DNA of 64,000 nt, taken from Zobellia uliginosa (GTDB taxonomy: Bacteria > Bacteroidota > Bacteroidia > Flavobacteriales > Flavobacteriaceae). Positions within the stretch are counted from its first letter, which is position 1, and each line of letters starts with the position of its first letter. The notes under the pieces were generated by a model, which worked only from the letters and a program-made list of their open reading frames with translations, did not search any database and was not told the DNA's origin. Positions 28,276 to 37,321 of the stretch are shown here, piece after piece. The position numbers were made by a program, and so were the translations under genes. The stretch lies in contig NZ_JAHKPY010000003.1 of the NCBI RefSeq assembly GCF_018860745.1, positions 880,062 to 944,061 on the forward strand, given 5' to 3'.

Positions 28276-28307
28276 TTAAATCATATTCAATTTTAAAAAC
28301 AATAACG

Positions 28308-29405
28308 ATGAAAACAGTAACAATTATAAAAACAGTCTTGTTCGCATTTGTAATGAATTTTACACTATTAGCACAAGCACAATTAGAAACTATAGCAACA
28401 TTTCCAGAATCTAGACCAGGGAATATAACAGTGTCTAACGATGGAAGAATATTTGTAACAATGAGTGCCTTAAGCGCTTCAAAATATATGGTAAAAGAAA
28501 TTTTACCTAATGGAGAAGCTATTCCTTTTGGAGATAAAGAGTGGATTGTAAAACCAGAAAACGGAAGTATAAAAGGTATCAATTCAACCATCGGAATTCA
28601 AGCAGATGCTAATGGAATCCTTTGGGTTTTGGATATGGGTAACATCAAACAAAATCAGGCTCCCAAATTGGTTGGATTTGATTTGGTTACCGGTAACGTC
28701 ACAAAGGTTTTTCCTATTCCAAATACGGTATTGTCATCAAAACCTTTTTTACAAGATTTTGTAATCGATGTAAAAAACAACACTGCTGTAATTGCAGATA
28801 TGACCGATGCTTTAAATCCGCCAATTGCGCCAGCTTTTGTAGTGATAAACTTAGAAACAGGTTATATAAGACGAGTTATGGAAGGGAATGCTTCATTTTT
28901 GTCTGCTGATGAACCAGTGAAAATTCACGGTAGATTAGTATCCCACAAAAGAAAAGACGGTACTACCATTCAGCCAAGATATCCTTTAAATCCAATTTCC
29001 ATAGATGACGAAAACAAGTATATCTACTATGGTGCAATGGGAAACACCAAAATTTACCGTATTCCGTCTGCTGTATTAGCGGATGAAAGTAAGCAAGATA
29101 GCGACCTTAATAAGTACATCGAGTTTTATGCCAACAAACCAAAATCTGACGGATTTAAAGTGGGTGCAAACGGTAAAGTGTATGTCACCGATGTTGAAAA
29201 TTCAGCTATTGTAGAAAGTACGCCAGCTGGAATGAAAACCATTGCGCAATCCAAAAAAGACCTGTCTTGGCCAGATGGTGTTGCCATACACGGTAACTAC
29301 TTATATATCGTAGCAAATCAACTTCACAACCTTCCTTTATTAAATGAAGGAAAAGATGCTAGTAAACCGCCTTACTTGGTTCTAAAAATGAAGATTCAAG
29401 ATTAA
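28308..29405 (+). CDS. Exported MRJP/yellow-family protein 4
   Basis: The fourth paralogue, 365 residues with signal peptide ending LLAQAQLE, keeps SRPGNITVSNDGRIFVTMS, ILWVLDMGN, PFLQDFVIDVKNN, YYGAMGNTKIYRIP and LSWPDGVAIHGNYLYIVANQ. It is clearly more distant than the three tandem copies in module A-B. A yellow-type protein in both redox modules, each with its own regulator, suggests parallel pathways for related substrates. Confidence 0.78.
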   Translation: MKTVTIIKTVLFAFVMNFTLLAQAQLETIATFPESRPGNITVSNDGRIFVTMSALSASKYMVKEILPNGEAIPFGDKEWIVKPENGSIKGINSTIGIQADANGILWVLDMGNIKQNQAPKLVGFDLVTGNVTKVFPIPNTVLSSKPFLQDFVIDVKNNTAVIADMTDALNPPIAPAFVVINLETGYIRRVMEGNASFLSADEPVKIHGRLVSHKRKDGTTIQPRYPLNPISIDDENKYIYYGAMGNTKIYRIPSAVLADESKQDSDLNKYIEFYANKPKSDGFKVGANGKVYVTDVENSAIVESTPAGMKTIAQSKKDLSWPDGVAIHGNYLYIVANQLHNLPLLNEGKDASKPPYLVLKMKIQD

Positions 29406-29421
29406 ATAAAATTAAAAATAA

Positions 29422-29493
29422 AGTGATGTATGCGCATTATTAAATGTGATGTACATCACTTTAAAATGGTGATGTACATCCTCGCACACCCCT
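29422..29493 (+). promoter_or_regulatory. Crp/Fnr-type operators and conserved promoter block 2
   Basis: A perfect palindrome GTGATGTACATCAC lies at 29446-29459, a second site GTGATGTACATCC at 29469-29481, and a weaker one at 29423. The block TCCTCGCACACCCCT at 29479-29493 is identical to the one at 27733 and is again 46 bases before the next ATG (29539). Confidence 0.75.
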
Positions 29494-29538
29494 AGCTTTA
29501 ATCGGAAATTTGTATAAGAAATTTAAAAACATATTAAA

Positions 29539-30477
29539 ATGAAAACAATAGTAAATACATTAAAAACAATTGCCTTAGCAGCTACACTTTTTACTGCTTT
29601 AACTACAAACGCACAACAAGTACCAACGTCACCTTATGGAGCAGACGATGAAATTGGCGCACTAAACCTTTTGAATGAAGAAACAGTTTTAGATGCGGTA
29701 AAATTGGTTAAAAAAGGAAAAGTATACCGCTTAGGAATGGTGGTAAATGCTCAAACTGCAGCTTTCCGTCACAGATACTTTCACATTGAAACGTTACAAC
29801 CAGAAACTGCTGCTGCAGGTTCTAACAAATTCACTTACGTAGATGACCAATTAATTGGTTGGACAGGTGTTGGGTCTCAAATAAACGGATTAGCACATTA
29901 CGGTAGAGACAATGTGCATTATAACGGACATAAAGTTGAAGATTTTTTAACTGTTTCTGGTGTAAAAAAATTAGGTCTAGAAAAATTACCTCCAATTGTA
30001 ACTAGAGGTGTTGTATTGAATATGCGCTCATATTACAATCAAGATATTGTAAAAGAAGGCACTGTTTTTACAGTAGAAGACATTGAAAAAGTAGCCAAGA
30101 AACAAGGCATTGAAATCCGTAAAGGCGATGTGGTATTGTTCTATACGGGATGGACAAAACTAATGGGTAAAGATGATAAACGCTATTTAGCTGGCGGACC
30201 TGGAATTGGTACGGAAGCTGCGCATTATCTAGGTAAAAAAGGAATTGTAGCAGCAGGTGCAGACAACTGGTCTTTTGAAGCAGTACCACACGAAAACAGC
30301 GCGCTTTCTTTCCCTGTAAATCAAATGATGGCAACCGAATACGGTGTGCAAGTATTAGAAAATATTCTTGTAGATGAATTGGTTGAGGATAAAGCCTGGG
30401 AATTCCTTTTTGTATTAGGTCACCCTTTATATGAAGGCTCTACGCAAGTACAAATAAACCCTGTTGCCATTAAATAA
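29539..30477 (+). CDS. Exported cyclase-family (kynurenine formamidase-like) hydrolase
   Basis: A signal peptide ends at TTNAQQV. The 290-residue mature protein has DDEIGALNLLNEETV, VGSQINGLAHYGRDNVHYNG, RGVVLNMRSY, EIRKGDVVLFYTGW and ADNWSFEAVPHEN. This is the cyclase/KynB-like fold that uses a divalent metal to open or close amide or lactone bonds. The usual HxxxD motif is altered to QINGLAHYG, as in the longer cyclase subfamily. It heads the second Crp-type unit with the transporter behind it. Confidence 0.75.
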   Translation: MKTIVNTLKTIALAATLFTALTTNAQQVPTSPYGADDEIGALNLLNEETVLDAVKLVKKGKVYRLGMVVNAQTAAFRHRYFHIETLQPETAAAGSNKFTYVDDQLIGWTGVGSQINGLAHYGRDNVHYNGHKVEDFLTVSGVKKLGLEKLPPIVTRGVVLNMRSYYNQDIVKEGTVFTVEDIEKVAKKQGIEIRKGDVVLFYTGWTKLMGKDDKRYLAGGPGIGTEAAHYLGKKGIVAAGADNWSFEAVPHENSALSFPVNQMMATEYGVQVLENILVDELVEDKAWEFLFVLGHPLYEGSTQVQINPVAIK

Positions 30478-30502
30478 CAATAACAAAAAACAATTAGAAA
30501 TT

Positions 30503-31711
30503 ATGGAAACATCAACAATACATAGAGATACTACGGTAGCCAAAAAGAAGAGTCTACCAGCAGCATTATGGGCATTGACCATAAGTGCATTTGCCATAGG
30601 AACAACGGAATTTGTAATTGTAGGTTTATTATCTACCGTTGCAAACGACCTAGGCACATCATTAACATCAGCCGGATTATTAGTAAGTCTGTACGCCATT
30701 GGTGTTGCCATTGGTGCACCCATTTTAACTGCCTTAACTGGTAAAATTCCAAGAAAACAATTACTAATGGGAATTATGTTGCTTTTCATCATTGGTAACG
30801 GATTAGCAGCTATTTCACCAAGTTTTGAGTTATTGTTATTATCTAGAGTGGTAACAGGTTTCGCACACGGTGTATTTTTTTCTATCGGGTCTACCATTGC
30901 AGCTAGTTTGGTGCCAAAAGATAAGCGAGCAACAGCTATTTCTATAATGTTTGCAGGTCTTACTGTGGCTATTGTAACTGGTGTTCCTTTAGGAACATAC
31001 ATTGGTCAGAATTTTGGATGGAGAGCTACTTTTATTGGTGTTGCTTTATTAGGATTAGTAGGTACAATAGCTAGTTTGGCTTTGGTTCCTAAAAACATCA
31101 AACAATCGGCTCCATTACGACTTATAGACCAATTAAAAGTGATTAAAAATCCGTCTATTTTATTGGTATTAGCCATTACCGCATTTGGTTATGGTGGTAC
31201 GTTTGTCACTTTTACGTACTTAACTCCGCTGTTAGAAGAAGTAACTGGTTTCTCTTCAAATATGACTAGTGTATTCCTTTTAATTTATGGTATTGCCATC
31301 GCAATTGGGAATATCATAGGTGGTAAAGTCTCTAACAACAAACCAGGAAAAGCATTATTAGTAATGTTTGCTTTACAAGCCATAGTATTGTTTGTGTTAT
31401 ACTTCACTGCTTCTAGTCAGATTTTTGCCATCGTAACCTTGTTTTTTATGGGAATATTAGCGTTTTCAAACGTACCTGCATTGCAATTATACGTGGTGAA
31501 GATGGCTGAAAAATATTTACCAGGAACCGAAGATGTAGCATCTGCCTTAAACATTGCAGCTTTTAACGTTGGTATTGCTATTGGCGCTTATGTAGGCGGA
31601 ATGGTTGTAGAATCGAGCTTGGGTATTGAAGCGACTCCTTGGGTAGGTGGTATTCTAGTGATTGTGGGATTCTTGTTAACCTTAGTTTTATTCAAAAAAG
31701 AAAAAATTTAA
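30503..31711 (+). CDS. MFS efflux transporter, AraJ/YdhP type
   Basis: The start METSTIHRD at 30503 avoids overlap with the cyclase gene. The protein has 402 residues and 12 predicted helices. FAIGTTEFVIVGLLSTVANDLG at helix 1 is the signature of the DHA1 YdhP/AraJ efflux group, followed by GTYIGQNFGWRATF and ALNIAAFNVGIAIGAYVGG. It should export a small organic compound by proton antiport. The position between cyclase and reductases suggests export of a toxic metabolite. Confidence 0.85.
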   Translation: METSTIHRDTTVAKKKSLPAALWALTISAFAIGTTEFVIVGLLSTVANDLGTSLTSAGLLVSLYAIGVAIGAPILTALTGKIPRKQLLMGIMLLFIIGNGLAAISPSFELLLLSRVVTGFAHGVFFSIGSTIAASLVPKDKRATAISIMFAGLTVAIVTGVPLGTYIGQNFGWRATFIGVALLGLVGTIASLALVPKNIKQSAPLRLIDQLKVIKNPSILLVLAITAFGYGGTFVTFTYLTPLLEEVTGFSSNMTSVFLLIYGIAIAIGNIIGGKVSNNKPGKALLVMFALQAIVLFVLYFTASSQIFAIVTLFFMGILAFSNVPALQLYVVKMAEKYLPGTEDVASALNIAAFNVGIAIGAYVGGMVVESSLGIEATPWVGGILVIVGFLLTLVLFKKEKI

Positions 31712-31714
31712 ATA

Positions 31715-32653
31715 ATGACTGCATTAAAATTTAGAAACAACGACGAAATGCCAATTTTAGGTTTAGGAACGTTTCGTTCTGAACCAAATGAAGTGTACAA
31801 TGCTGTACTTTCGGCTATTAAAATGGGATATAGACATATAGATTGCGCTGCAGCTTACGGAAACGAAAAAGAAGTTGGTAACGCCATTGCCGATGCTATA
31901 CAACAAGGTTTGGTTACTAGAGAAGATTTATGGGTGACTTCCAAATTATGGAATGCTTCCCACGGTGAAGAGAATGTGATTCCTGCACTGAACCAGACTT
32001 TAGAAGATTTACAACTAGAGTATCTAGACCTGTATCTTATCCATTGGCCTGTCGCTCTTAAAAAAGGAACAGAAATGCCAGAAAAAGCATCTGATTTTAT
32101 TCCGCTTTCAGAAGTACCATTAACCAATACTTGGAAAGGGATGGAAGCTGCTTTAGAGCAAGGACTTGCAAAACATATTGGCGTGAGCAATTTCAATGAA
32201 AATCAGTTGAAAGAAATACTAGCGAATGCAGTGCATCAACCAGAGATGAATCAGGTAGAAATGCATCCGTTTTTACAGCAAGAAGCATTACAATCATTCT
32301 GCGTAAAAAACGATATTCTGCTAACTGCATACGCACCTTTAGGTTCGCTTGTAGATGAAAATAGCACACTACGTTTGTTAGAAAATGATACGATAAAAAA
32401 CATTGCCAAAGCAAGACGTATGTCGCCTGCGCAAGTAGCATTGGCATGTACTATGCAACGAGGCATTGCGGTCATTCCTAAATCTATAAATGAAGCGAGA
32501 TTGCTTCAGAATTTAGAGACGTTAAACCATACGCTTACAGAAGAAGATATGACGTTACTGAAGGATTTAGATAAGGGATACCGCTTTATAGATGGTAAAT
32601 TTTGGGAAGTTGACAACGGACCATACACTGCAGATAGTATCTGGAATAACTAA
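31715..32653 (+). CDS. Aldo/keto reductase
   Basis: The 312-residue barrel has the catalytic set of the family: HIDCAAAYGNE (Asp and Tyr), VTSKLWN (Lys) and YLIHWPVAL (His), then IGVSNFNENQL and the NADPH-binding IPKSINEARLLQN. It reduces aldehydes or ketones. It starts 3 bases after the transporter stop, so the two are coupled. Confidence 0.87.
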   Translation: MTALKFRNNDEMPILGLGTFRSEPNEVYNAVLSAIKMGYRHIDCAAAYGNEKEVGNAIADAIQQGLVTREDLWVTSKLWNASHGEENVIPALNQTLEDLQLEYLDLYLIHWPVALKKGTEMPEKASDFIPLSEVPLTNTWKGMEAALEQGLAKHIGVSNFNENQLKEILANAVHQPEMNQVEMHPFLQQEALQSFCVKNDILLTAYAPLGSLVDENSTLRLLENDTIKNIAKARRMSPAQVALACTMQRGIAVIPKSINEARLLQNLETLNHTLTEEDMTLLKDLDKGYRFIDGKFWEVDNGPYTADSIWNN

Positions 32654-32655
32654 TC

Positions 32656-32698
32656 TTGAAAATCATCAGGTGTCCTGAGAGATACCTGATGATTTCAA
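32656..32698 (+). terminator. Strong intercistronic hairpin
   Basis: TTGAAAATCATCAGGT (32656-32671) pairs with ACCTGATGATTTCAA (32684-32698), with one bulged A and a 12-base loop. It begins 2 bases after the reductase stop. With no T tract after it, it may trim or protect mRNA rather than fully end transcription. Confidence 0.6.
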
Positions 32699-32712
32699 AA
32701 ACAAATAACACT

Positions 32713-33672
32713 ATGAATCCATTTGATAAATTATACAAACCAGGTAAAATGACACTTGGTATAGAGTTTCCTTTAGATAACGATTGGTCAACCGAAGGAA
32801 ATCGCAAACGTTTGGAAGACAATAGACCTTTTGGAGTTCCAGACATTTCAAACCATTTAGCATTGGCACAACAAATTGACGAAGCTGGATTCGCAGCTTT
32901 ATGGATGCGAGATGTTCCTGTATATGACCCTAATTTTGGGGATGGTGCACAATTGTTCGATACGCTTCCATATTTGGGCTATTTAGCTGCAGCTACCAAA
33001 AACATTTTGTTGGGTACAGCTGCCATAGTATTGCCATTACAACAACCTATAAAATTAGCGAAAGCTGCTGCCACCATAGAAAATTTAAGTGATGGCAGAC
33101 TATTGTTAGGCTTAGGTTTGGGAGACAGACCTGTGGAGTTTCCAATGTATAATATCGACTATAAAAAAAGACCTGAAATCTTTAGACAAAATCTTGATAT
33201 CATTAAAGAAGCTTGGAAAACAAATAGCAATTTAAAATCTAAATACGATTTTTTAACCAGTGGTATTGAAGTCTATCCTAAACCGAAAAATGACATTCCG
33301 CTTGTAGTCGCTGGTCATTCCGGACAAAGTATCAATTGGATTGCAAAAAACGCACAAGCTTGGTTTAATTACCCAAGACCTGTTGCCGAAACTTTGGAGA
33401 ACCGAAAATACTGGTGTAATGCATTGTATGATGAAGACCAAGCAGCAAAACCTTATATCTCTGCTATACATTTAAACTTAGATCCAAATGATAATGCTGC
33501 TTTCAAACCACAGCGTTTTGGAGGTACGGTAGGCATCAACCATCTTACCGAATACTTAAAGTCTTATGAAAATGTAGGAGTCAACCATATGGCTATCAAC
33601 CTAAGAAAGTCTGAAACTCCCGTAAGTGAGGCTATTGCAAAAATTGAGGAAGTAGTATTACCGGAGTTTTAG
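32713..33672 (+). CDS. Luciferase-like (LLM-class) flavin oxidoreductase
   Basis: The start MNPFDKLYKP at 32713 lies past the hairpin. The 319-residue protein has QQIDEAGFAALWMRDVPVYD, LPYLGYLAAATKNILLGTAAIVLPLQQPIKLAKAAATIENLSDGR and LGLGLGDRP, typical of F420- or FMN-dependent LLM-class enzymes. Flavobacteria usually lack F420, so FMN with a partner reductase is more likely. It is the last gene of the Crp-linked module. Confidence 0.8.
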   Translation: MNPFDKLYKPGKMTLGIEFPLDNDWSTEGNRKRLEDNRPFGVPDISNHLALAQQIDEAGFAALWMRDVPVYDPNFGDGAQLFDTLPYLGYLAAATKNILLGTAAIVLPLQQPIKLAKAAATIENLSDGRLLLGLGLGDRPVEFPMYNIDYKKRPEIFRQNLDIIKEAWKTNSNLKSKYDFLTSGIEVYPKPKNDIPLVVAGHSGQSINWIAKNAQAWFNYPRPVAETLENRKYWCNALYDEDQAAKPYISAIHLNLDPNDNAAFKPQRFGGTVGINHLTEYLKSYENVGVNHMAINLRKSETPVSEAIAKIEEVVLPEF

Positions 33673-33809
33673 TCTGTATTAATATATTACTAAATAATAT
33701 TTAAGTTATTTTAAATGACCGTCTACATTTATGCGAAAGGGGGTAGCCAAATCAATAATACTAAACGAATAGCTTTTACGTTAGAAAAACATACAAAATA
33801 ATCACCAGA

Positions 33810-35144
33810 ATGAATTTGAAAACCTTAATACTATCATCTCTTTTAATTTTATTTATTACCGGATGTGGTAAAAATGACGCGGAAAGCATCACTCCAACAC
33901 AAATTGAAAAAGAGCCAGAAGCTACTATACCTGTGATAAATAACCTTTCTAAAGAATACCTATTCACAGGTGATGAATTAATTATTATTGGAGACAATTT
34001 CAATCAAACCGACTTTCAAACAAAAGTCTTTGTCAATGATACTGTGATTGAACCGAGTTCCCTGTCAAGTACAGAAATAAAACTTATTCTAGAAACTGAA
34101 AAGACGGGGCCATCTCAAATAGCTGTGGAGGTGGATGGAAAACTAAGCGAAGTCGCCTATTTTTATGCACTTAAAAAAGGTTGGAACCAACTAACACTTG
34201 ACGGCAATGTAGAGTTAAAAAAAGCTATTGTACTAGATAATGATGATGATATTTACGTTTTAGGTGACCTTCTTTCTGGCGCTAGCTCTTGGTCTAATAG
34301 ACTATTTAAAATTTCACCATCAGCTGAGAGTTTTATTTCTACCCAAGTAGCTAATGTAATGAATGGTAGTATAAGCAATTTTGAAATTGATAGTATAACA
34401 GGAAATGCAGCTGTGACCAATGGATATAATCTTCAACTATTTAAGAATAAATTCGAAACGGAAAAAAATAAATATTTGGCAGCAGCTCTCGAGGACCCCG
34501 GAAGTGGTCAAGGTATGAACATAATAATTGATGAAAATCAAGTATTCTATTCCAATAATATGTTTACTTATGGATATTCTTCTGATTTTGGCGGTACCTA
34601 CGAAAAAAAATATACGGATTGGCTATTAAGACCGGAAGGAGCTGGGGGAGCAAAATATTATGGCTCAATAAGATCTATTAAAAAAGCACCGTCTGATGGT
34701 AAAATTTATGGTACCGGAGTATATCGCAAAGGTTGGAAGTATGGTGAACCAGATACAAATTTAATAATGCGGTCTGATGATTATCAAAACTGGGAAGTAA
34801 TAGATTCTGTGACAGTTAATTCTGAAAGAACCCTTTATCAGGGTAAATTTTTTGACACTGATTTGATTCTTACAATTGATGCTGAAGGCAATTTATTGCG
34901 CAGTTCAGATCTTGCAAAAACATGGTCAACCGTATATCCAAATATTAAACGGTTTTACATGCGAACTCAGGATGAGTGGTATGCAATATCTACAGAAAAC
35001 AAGGTGATTTCGACCATAGATGCAGGACAGACATGGACTACTGAACTGGAATTTGAAGAAACAGATGTAATTAGTTATATCAATTTTTCACAAACTAAAA
35101 TAGTGGTATCAGGCTACGGTTTTCTATTTATTAAATATGAGTAA
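33810..35144 (+). CDS. Lipoprotein with IPT/TIG domain and BNR-like repeats
   Basis: The lipobox FITGCGKN marks a lipoprotein of 444 residues. Residues 45-115 (VINNLSKEYLFTGDELIIIGDNF through VEVDGK) resemble an IPT/TIG immunoglobulin-like domain. After that come propeller-like repeats with Asp-box variants (RSSDLAKTWS, TIDAGQTWTT). The layout recalls SusE/SusF-like or surface glycan-binding lipoproteins, but no Sus genes are nearby. It shares the propeller theme with the lipoprotein at 10.6 kb. It is the last gene before repeat copy C. Confidence 0.7.
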   Translation: MNLKTLILSSLLILFITGCGKNDAESITPTQIEKEPEATIPVINNLSKEYLFTGDELIIIGDNFNQTDFQTKVFVNDTVIEPSSLSSTEIKLILETEKTGPSQIAVEVDGKLSEVAYFYALKKGWNQLTLDGNVELKKAIVLDNDDDIYVLGDLLSGASSWSNRLFKISPSAESFISTQVANVMNGSISNFEIDSITGNAAVTNGYNLQLFKNKFETEKNKYLAAALEDPGSGQGMNIIIDENQVFYSNNMFTYGYSSDFGGTYEKKYTDWLLRPEGAGGAKYYGSIRSIKKAPSDGKIYGTGVYRKGWKYGEPDTNLIMRSDDYQNWEVIDSVTVNSERTLYQGKFFDTDLILTIDAEGNLLRSSDLAKTWSTVYPNIKRFYMRTQDEWYAISTENKVISTIDAGQTWTTELEFEETDVISYINFSQTKIVVSGYGFLFIKYE

Positions 35145-35176
35145 GTCCTAAATTATAGGATTCTCAGAAGGTTAAG

Positions 35177-35410
35177 GGATATTTTACATAATACTACATT
35201 ATAGCTATCAAATGGACTCCTCTCATAAAATACCAATGATAACATTTGTACTATAATGTCTTGCGTTATGAAACTTTGCTTTGGTAAAAGCGAAGTTATT
35301 TACTCCAATCTTCTTTTATTTTTTTCTTTCTAAAAACTTTCTTTTCAAAAGGTAATGGAACACTTATTATGTGAGCCGACGACAGGAGGGGAGTGTAATG
35401 TGTGTGGAAT
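35177..35410 (+). repeat. R repeat copy C
   Basis: Two-step stem: TTACATAA 35184-35191 with TTATGAAA 35265-35273 (imperfect), and CATTATAG 35197-35204 with CTATAATG 35251-35258. Downstream are CTTTGGTAAAAGCGAAGTTATTT, TTTCTTTCTAAAAACTTTC, GGTAATGGAACACTTATTAT, GTGAGCCGACG and the tail to TGTGTGGAAT. The upstream L part is only partly present. It opens the AbiE-type cassette. Confidence 0.8.
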
Positions 35411-35601
35411 AGTATTATTAGGTTAAAAGTTTCAATAACAATAGTACTTATTCAATAATGATAGAATTAAATGTCAATTTCATAGATTTAGAGTAATGAA
35501 TGGCATATATTTTGATTGTAAATCATTAAATATCAGCAATTAATAAGAGTTTGTATAATTAACTTTTAAGGATATTTAACAAGAAAATAGTGGAGATTGC
35601 A

Positions 35602-35609
35602 TATATTTG
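35602..35609 (+). promoter_or_regulatory. Promoter -7 box TATATTTG
   Basis: It matches TAnnTTTG and overlaps the first possible TTG codon of the next frame, which argues for a start further downstream. Confidence 0.5.
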
Positions 35610-35648
35610 TATAATAACCCTTTTAATAAAGCGTTTTATAAAGAAGTT

Positions 35649-35936
35649 TTGAAAGCAACAAAAGACATAACAAAGATTTTTCCAAAACATTTGTTTTGGG
35701 ACATGGATTATTCTAAATTATCTATTAAAAGAGATAAGGATATTATAATTCCAAGAGCTTTATATGCTACTACTAAAGATACTTTTATAAAAGATATTGC
35801 TACATTAGAAAGTTTATATTCCAAACAAGAGATACTTTCTTGTTTGAAGAATACTAAAGAACGTATTAGTAATAAAATGTGTGTTATGGTAGCAGAAGAA
35901 TACAATGTAACGCCATTCTACCGTTACGCTGTATGA
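35649..35936 (+). CDS. DUF6922-type small protein, partner of AbiEii
   Basis: The frame opens at TTG 35607, but that codon lies in a promoter box, so the in-frame TTG at 35649 is used. The start remains uncertain. The product of about 95 residues has FPKHLFWDMDYSKLSIKRDKDIIIPRALYATT, the core of DUF6922 proteins often found before nucleotidyltransferase genes in Bacteroidota. It takes the place of the AbiEi antitoxin, though it lacks AbiEi domains. Its stop overlaps the next ATG (ATGA), so it is translationally coupled. A role as antitoxin or transcriptional repressor is inferred. Confidence 0.65.
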   Translation: MKATKDITKIFPKHLFWDMDYSKLSIKRDKDIIIPRALYATTKDTFIKDIATLESLYSKQEILSCLKNTKERISNKMCVMVAEEYNVTPFYRYAV

Positions 35937-36703
35937 GTGCAGTTTCTAAAGAACTCCTAACTACAATCCAAGAACTATTAAGTTTACCAAGTCTATCTAA
36001 GTTTGCTTTAGGTGGTGGTACAAATCTAGCTTATCGCTATAATCACAGGAAGTCGATTGATATTGATTTATTTAGTAATGAGATAATTGGAAAAGAGGGT
36101 TATTCTAATGTCGAAAAAGAGATTTGTGATTTTTATGGTGATTCTTTAATGCAACTAAATTATCCTTGTGAAGAAAATAACCAATATATTTTTCTTAGAT
36201 GTTTTATTATAAAAGGGAAAGAAACTATTAAAGTAGAAATACTTCAAAACATGAAAACAATGTATGACATCGAGATTGTAGATGATATACGTTTTATTTC
36301 TAAAAAGGATATAGGTTTATTCAAATTAGTTAGTGCTTCAAGTCGTTCTGCTAAAAAAGATATTTATGATTTAGATTATATAACTGAGGAGATTGATATT
36401 ATAATACTTTATGAAGAATTACGAGAAAAACAATCCAAATTTAATAAAGAAGAAGATAAAAGTATTTTTGATTTAGATGGTGATACATCTCCAATAGACA
36501 ATCCATCGCTTTTACTAAGTTTTGATAACACAAATAATAAGTTAAAATCATCGAGACCGATACACTCGGATAATACTATAGACATAGTCAAAGACAGTAA
36601 AGGCTGGGCTTTGGCAAGAATAGAATGGCGAACTAAGATGAGAAAACTATACAAGCACTTGGAAATCGATTTTCCTGGACCAAAAAGCATATCTGTGAAA
36701 TAA
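35933..36703 (+). CDS. AbiEii/AbiGii-family nucleotidyltransferase
   Basis: The ATG at 35933 overlaps the previous stop. The 256-residue protein has FALGGGTNLAYRYNHRKSIDIDLFS, which holds the GG and DxD of minimal nucleotidyltransferases of the AbiEii toxin family. Relatives transfer nucleotides to tRNA or other targets and cause abortive infection. The C-terminal 90 residues (SKFNKEEDKSIFDLDGD to the end) are a lineage-specific extension rich in acid and serine. It is clearly more AT-rich than the core genome. Confidence 0.8.
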   Translation: MSAVSKELLTTIQELLSLPSLSKFALGGGTNLAYRYNHRKSIDIDLFSNEIIGKEGYSNVEKEICDFYGDSLMQLNYPCEENNQYIFLRCFIIKGKETIKVEILQNMKTMYDIEIVDDIRFISKKDIGLFKLVSASSRSAKKDIYDLDYITEEIDIIILYEELREKQSKFNKEEDKSIFDLDGDTSPIDNPSLLLSFDNTNNKLKSSRPIHSDNTIDIVKDSKGWALARIEWRTKMRKLYKHLEIDFPGPKSISVK

Positions 36704-36730
36704 TATCGAATACGAGAAATTTGAATAAAT

Positions 36731-37183
36731 CTAAAAGGTTAGCTTTTTTTTGGCGCTGGCCAAGCGTTGGCAAATTGTGTTTTAAAATGAACGCCATTTA
36801 GCGTTTATTTTAAAAAAGCAATCGAGCGGTTGGCTGTGCGGCAATTTTACATAACGACAAATTATGGAACAAATGAAAATATGCGTCGCAGACACCGCTT
36901 AAAAGAAGTTGATGACCCTGTTGTAGATTTTAATCAATTCTCAGAGCGTCAGGGATATTTTACATAATATCATTATAGCTAACAAACGGGAATTCCCCTA
37001 TAAGATACAATATGTTGGTTTTGTTCTATAATGTTCTGCGTTATGTAACTTTGCTTTGGTAAAGCAAAGTATTTTACTCTTCACTTCCTTTAAATTTTTC
37101 TTCTAAAAGCTCTTTTCTGAAAAGGTAATGGAACACTTATTATGCGAGCCGACGCTAGGAGGGGAGCGTAATATGTGTGGAAT
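36731..37183 (+). repeat. R repeat copy D, complete
   Basis: This full copy has a left part with hairpin 36780-36815, ATGCGTCGCAGACACCGC and GACCCTGTTGT. A two-step stem follows (TTACATAA 36960-36967 with TTATGTAA 37041-37048; CATTATAG 36971-36978 with CTATAATG 37026-37033). The right part ends with AGGAGGGGAGCGTAAT and TGTGTGGAAT. An outer left arm TTACATAACG (36848-36857) can also pair with CGTTATGTAA (37039-37048). It separates the AbiE cassette from the helicase cassette. Confidence 0.85.
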
Positions 37184-37321
37184 GGTATTTTACTACAATT
37201 ATTTAATTTATTACACTTTTCCGTAATTAAGTATTTGTTAAAATTCACTAATTTTATACCTCCCTCCCTTTATGGATTAAGCATTCATGAATACACATTT
37301 ACCAATATTATTTAATAATCT

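Noticed and set aside
30427-31002. A 191-residue minus-strand frame over the MFS gene
   Set aside because: It is antisense to a clear 12-helix transporter and has no family character.
35949-36703. Nucleotidyltransferase as a CBASS cyclase for the patatin
   Set aside because: Its GG...DxD context is AbiEii-like, and a repeat and the helicase gene separate it from the patatin gene.
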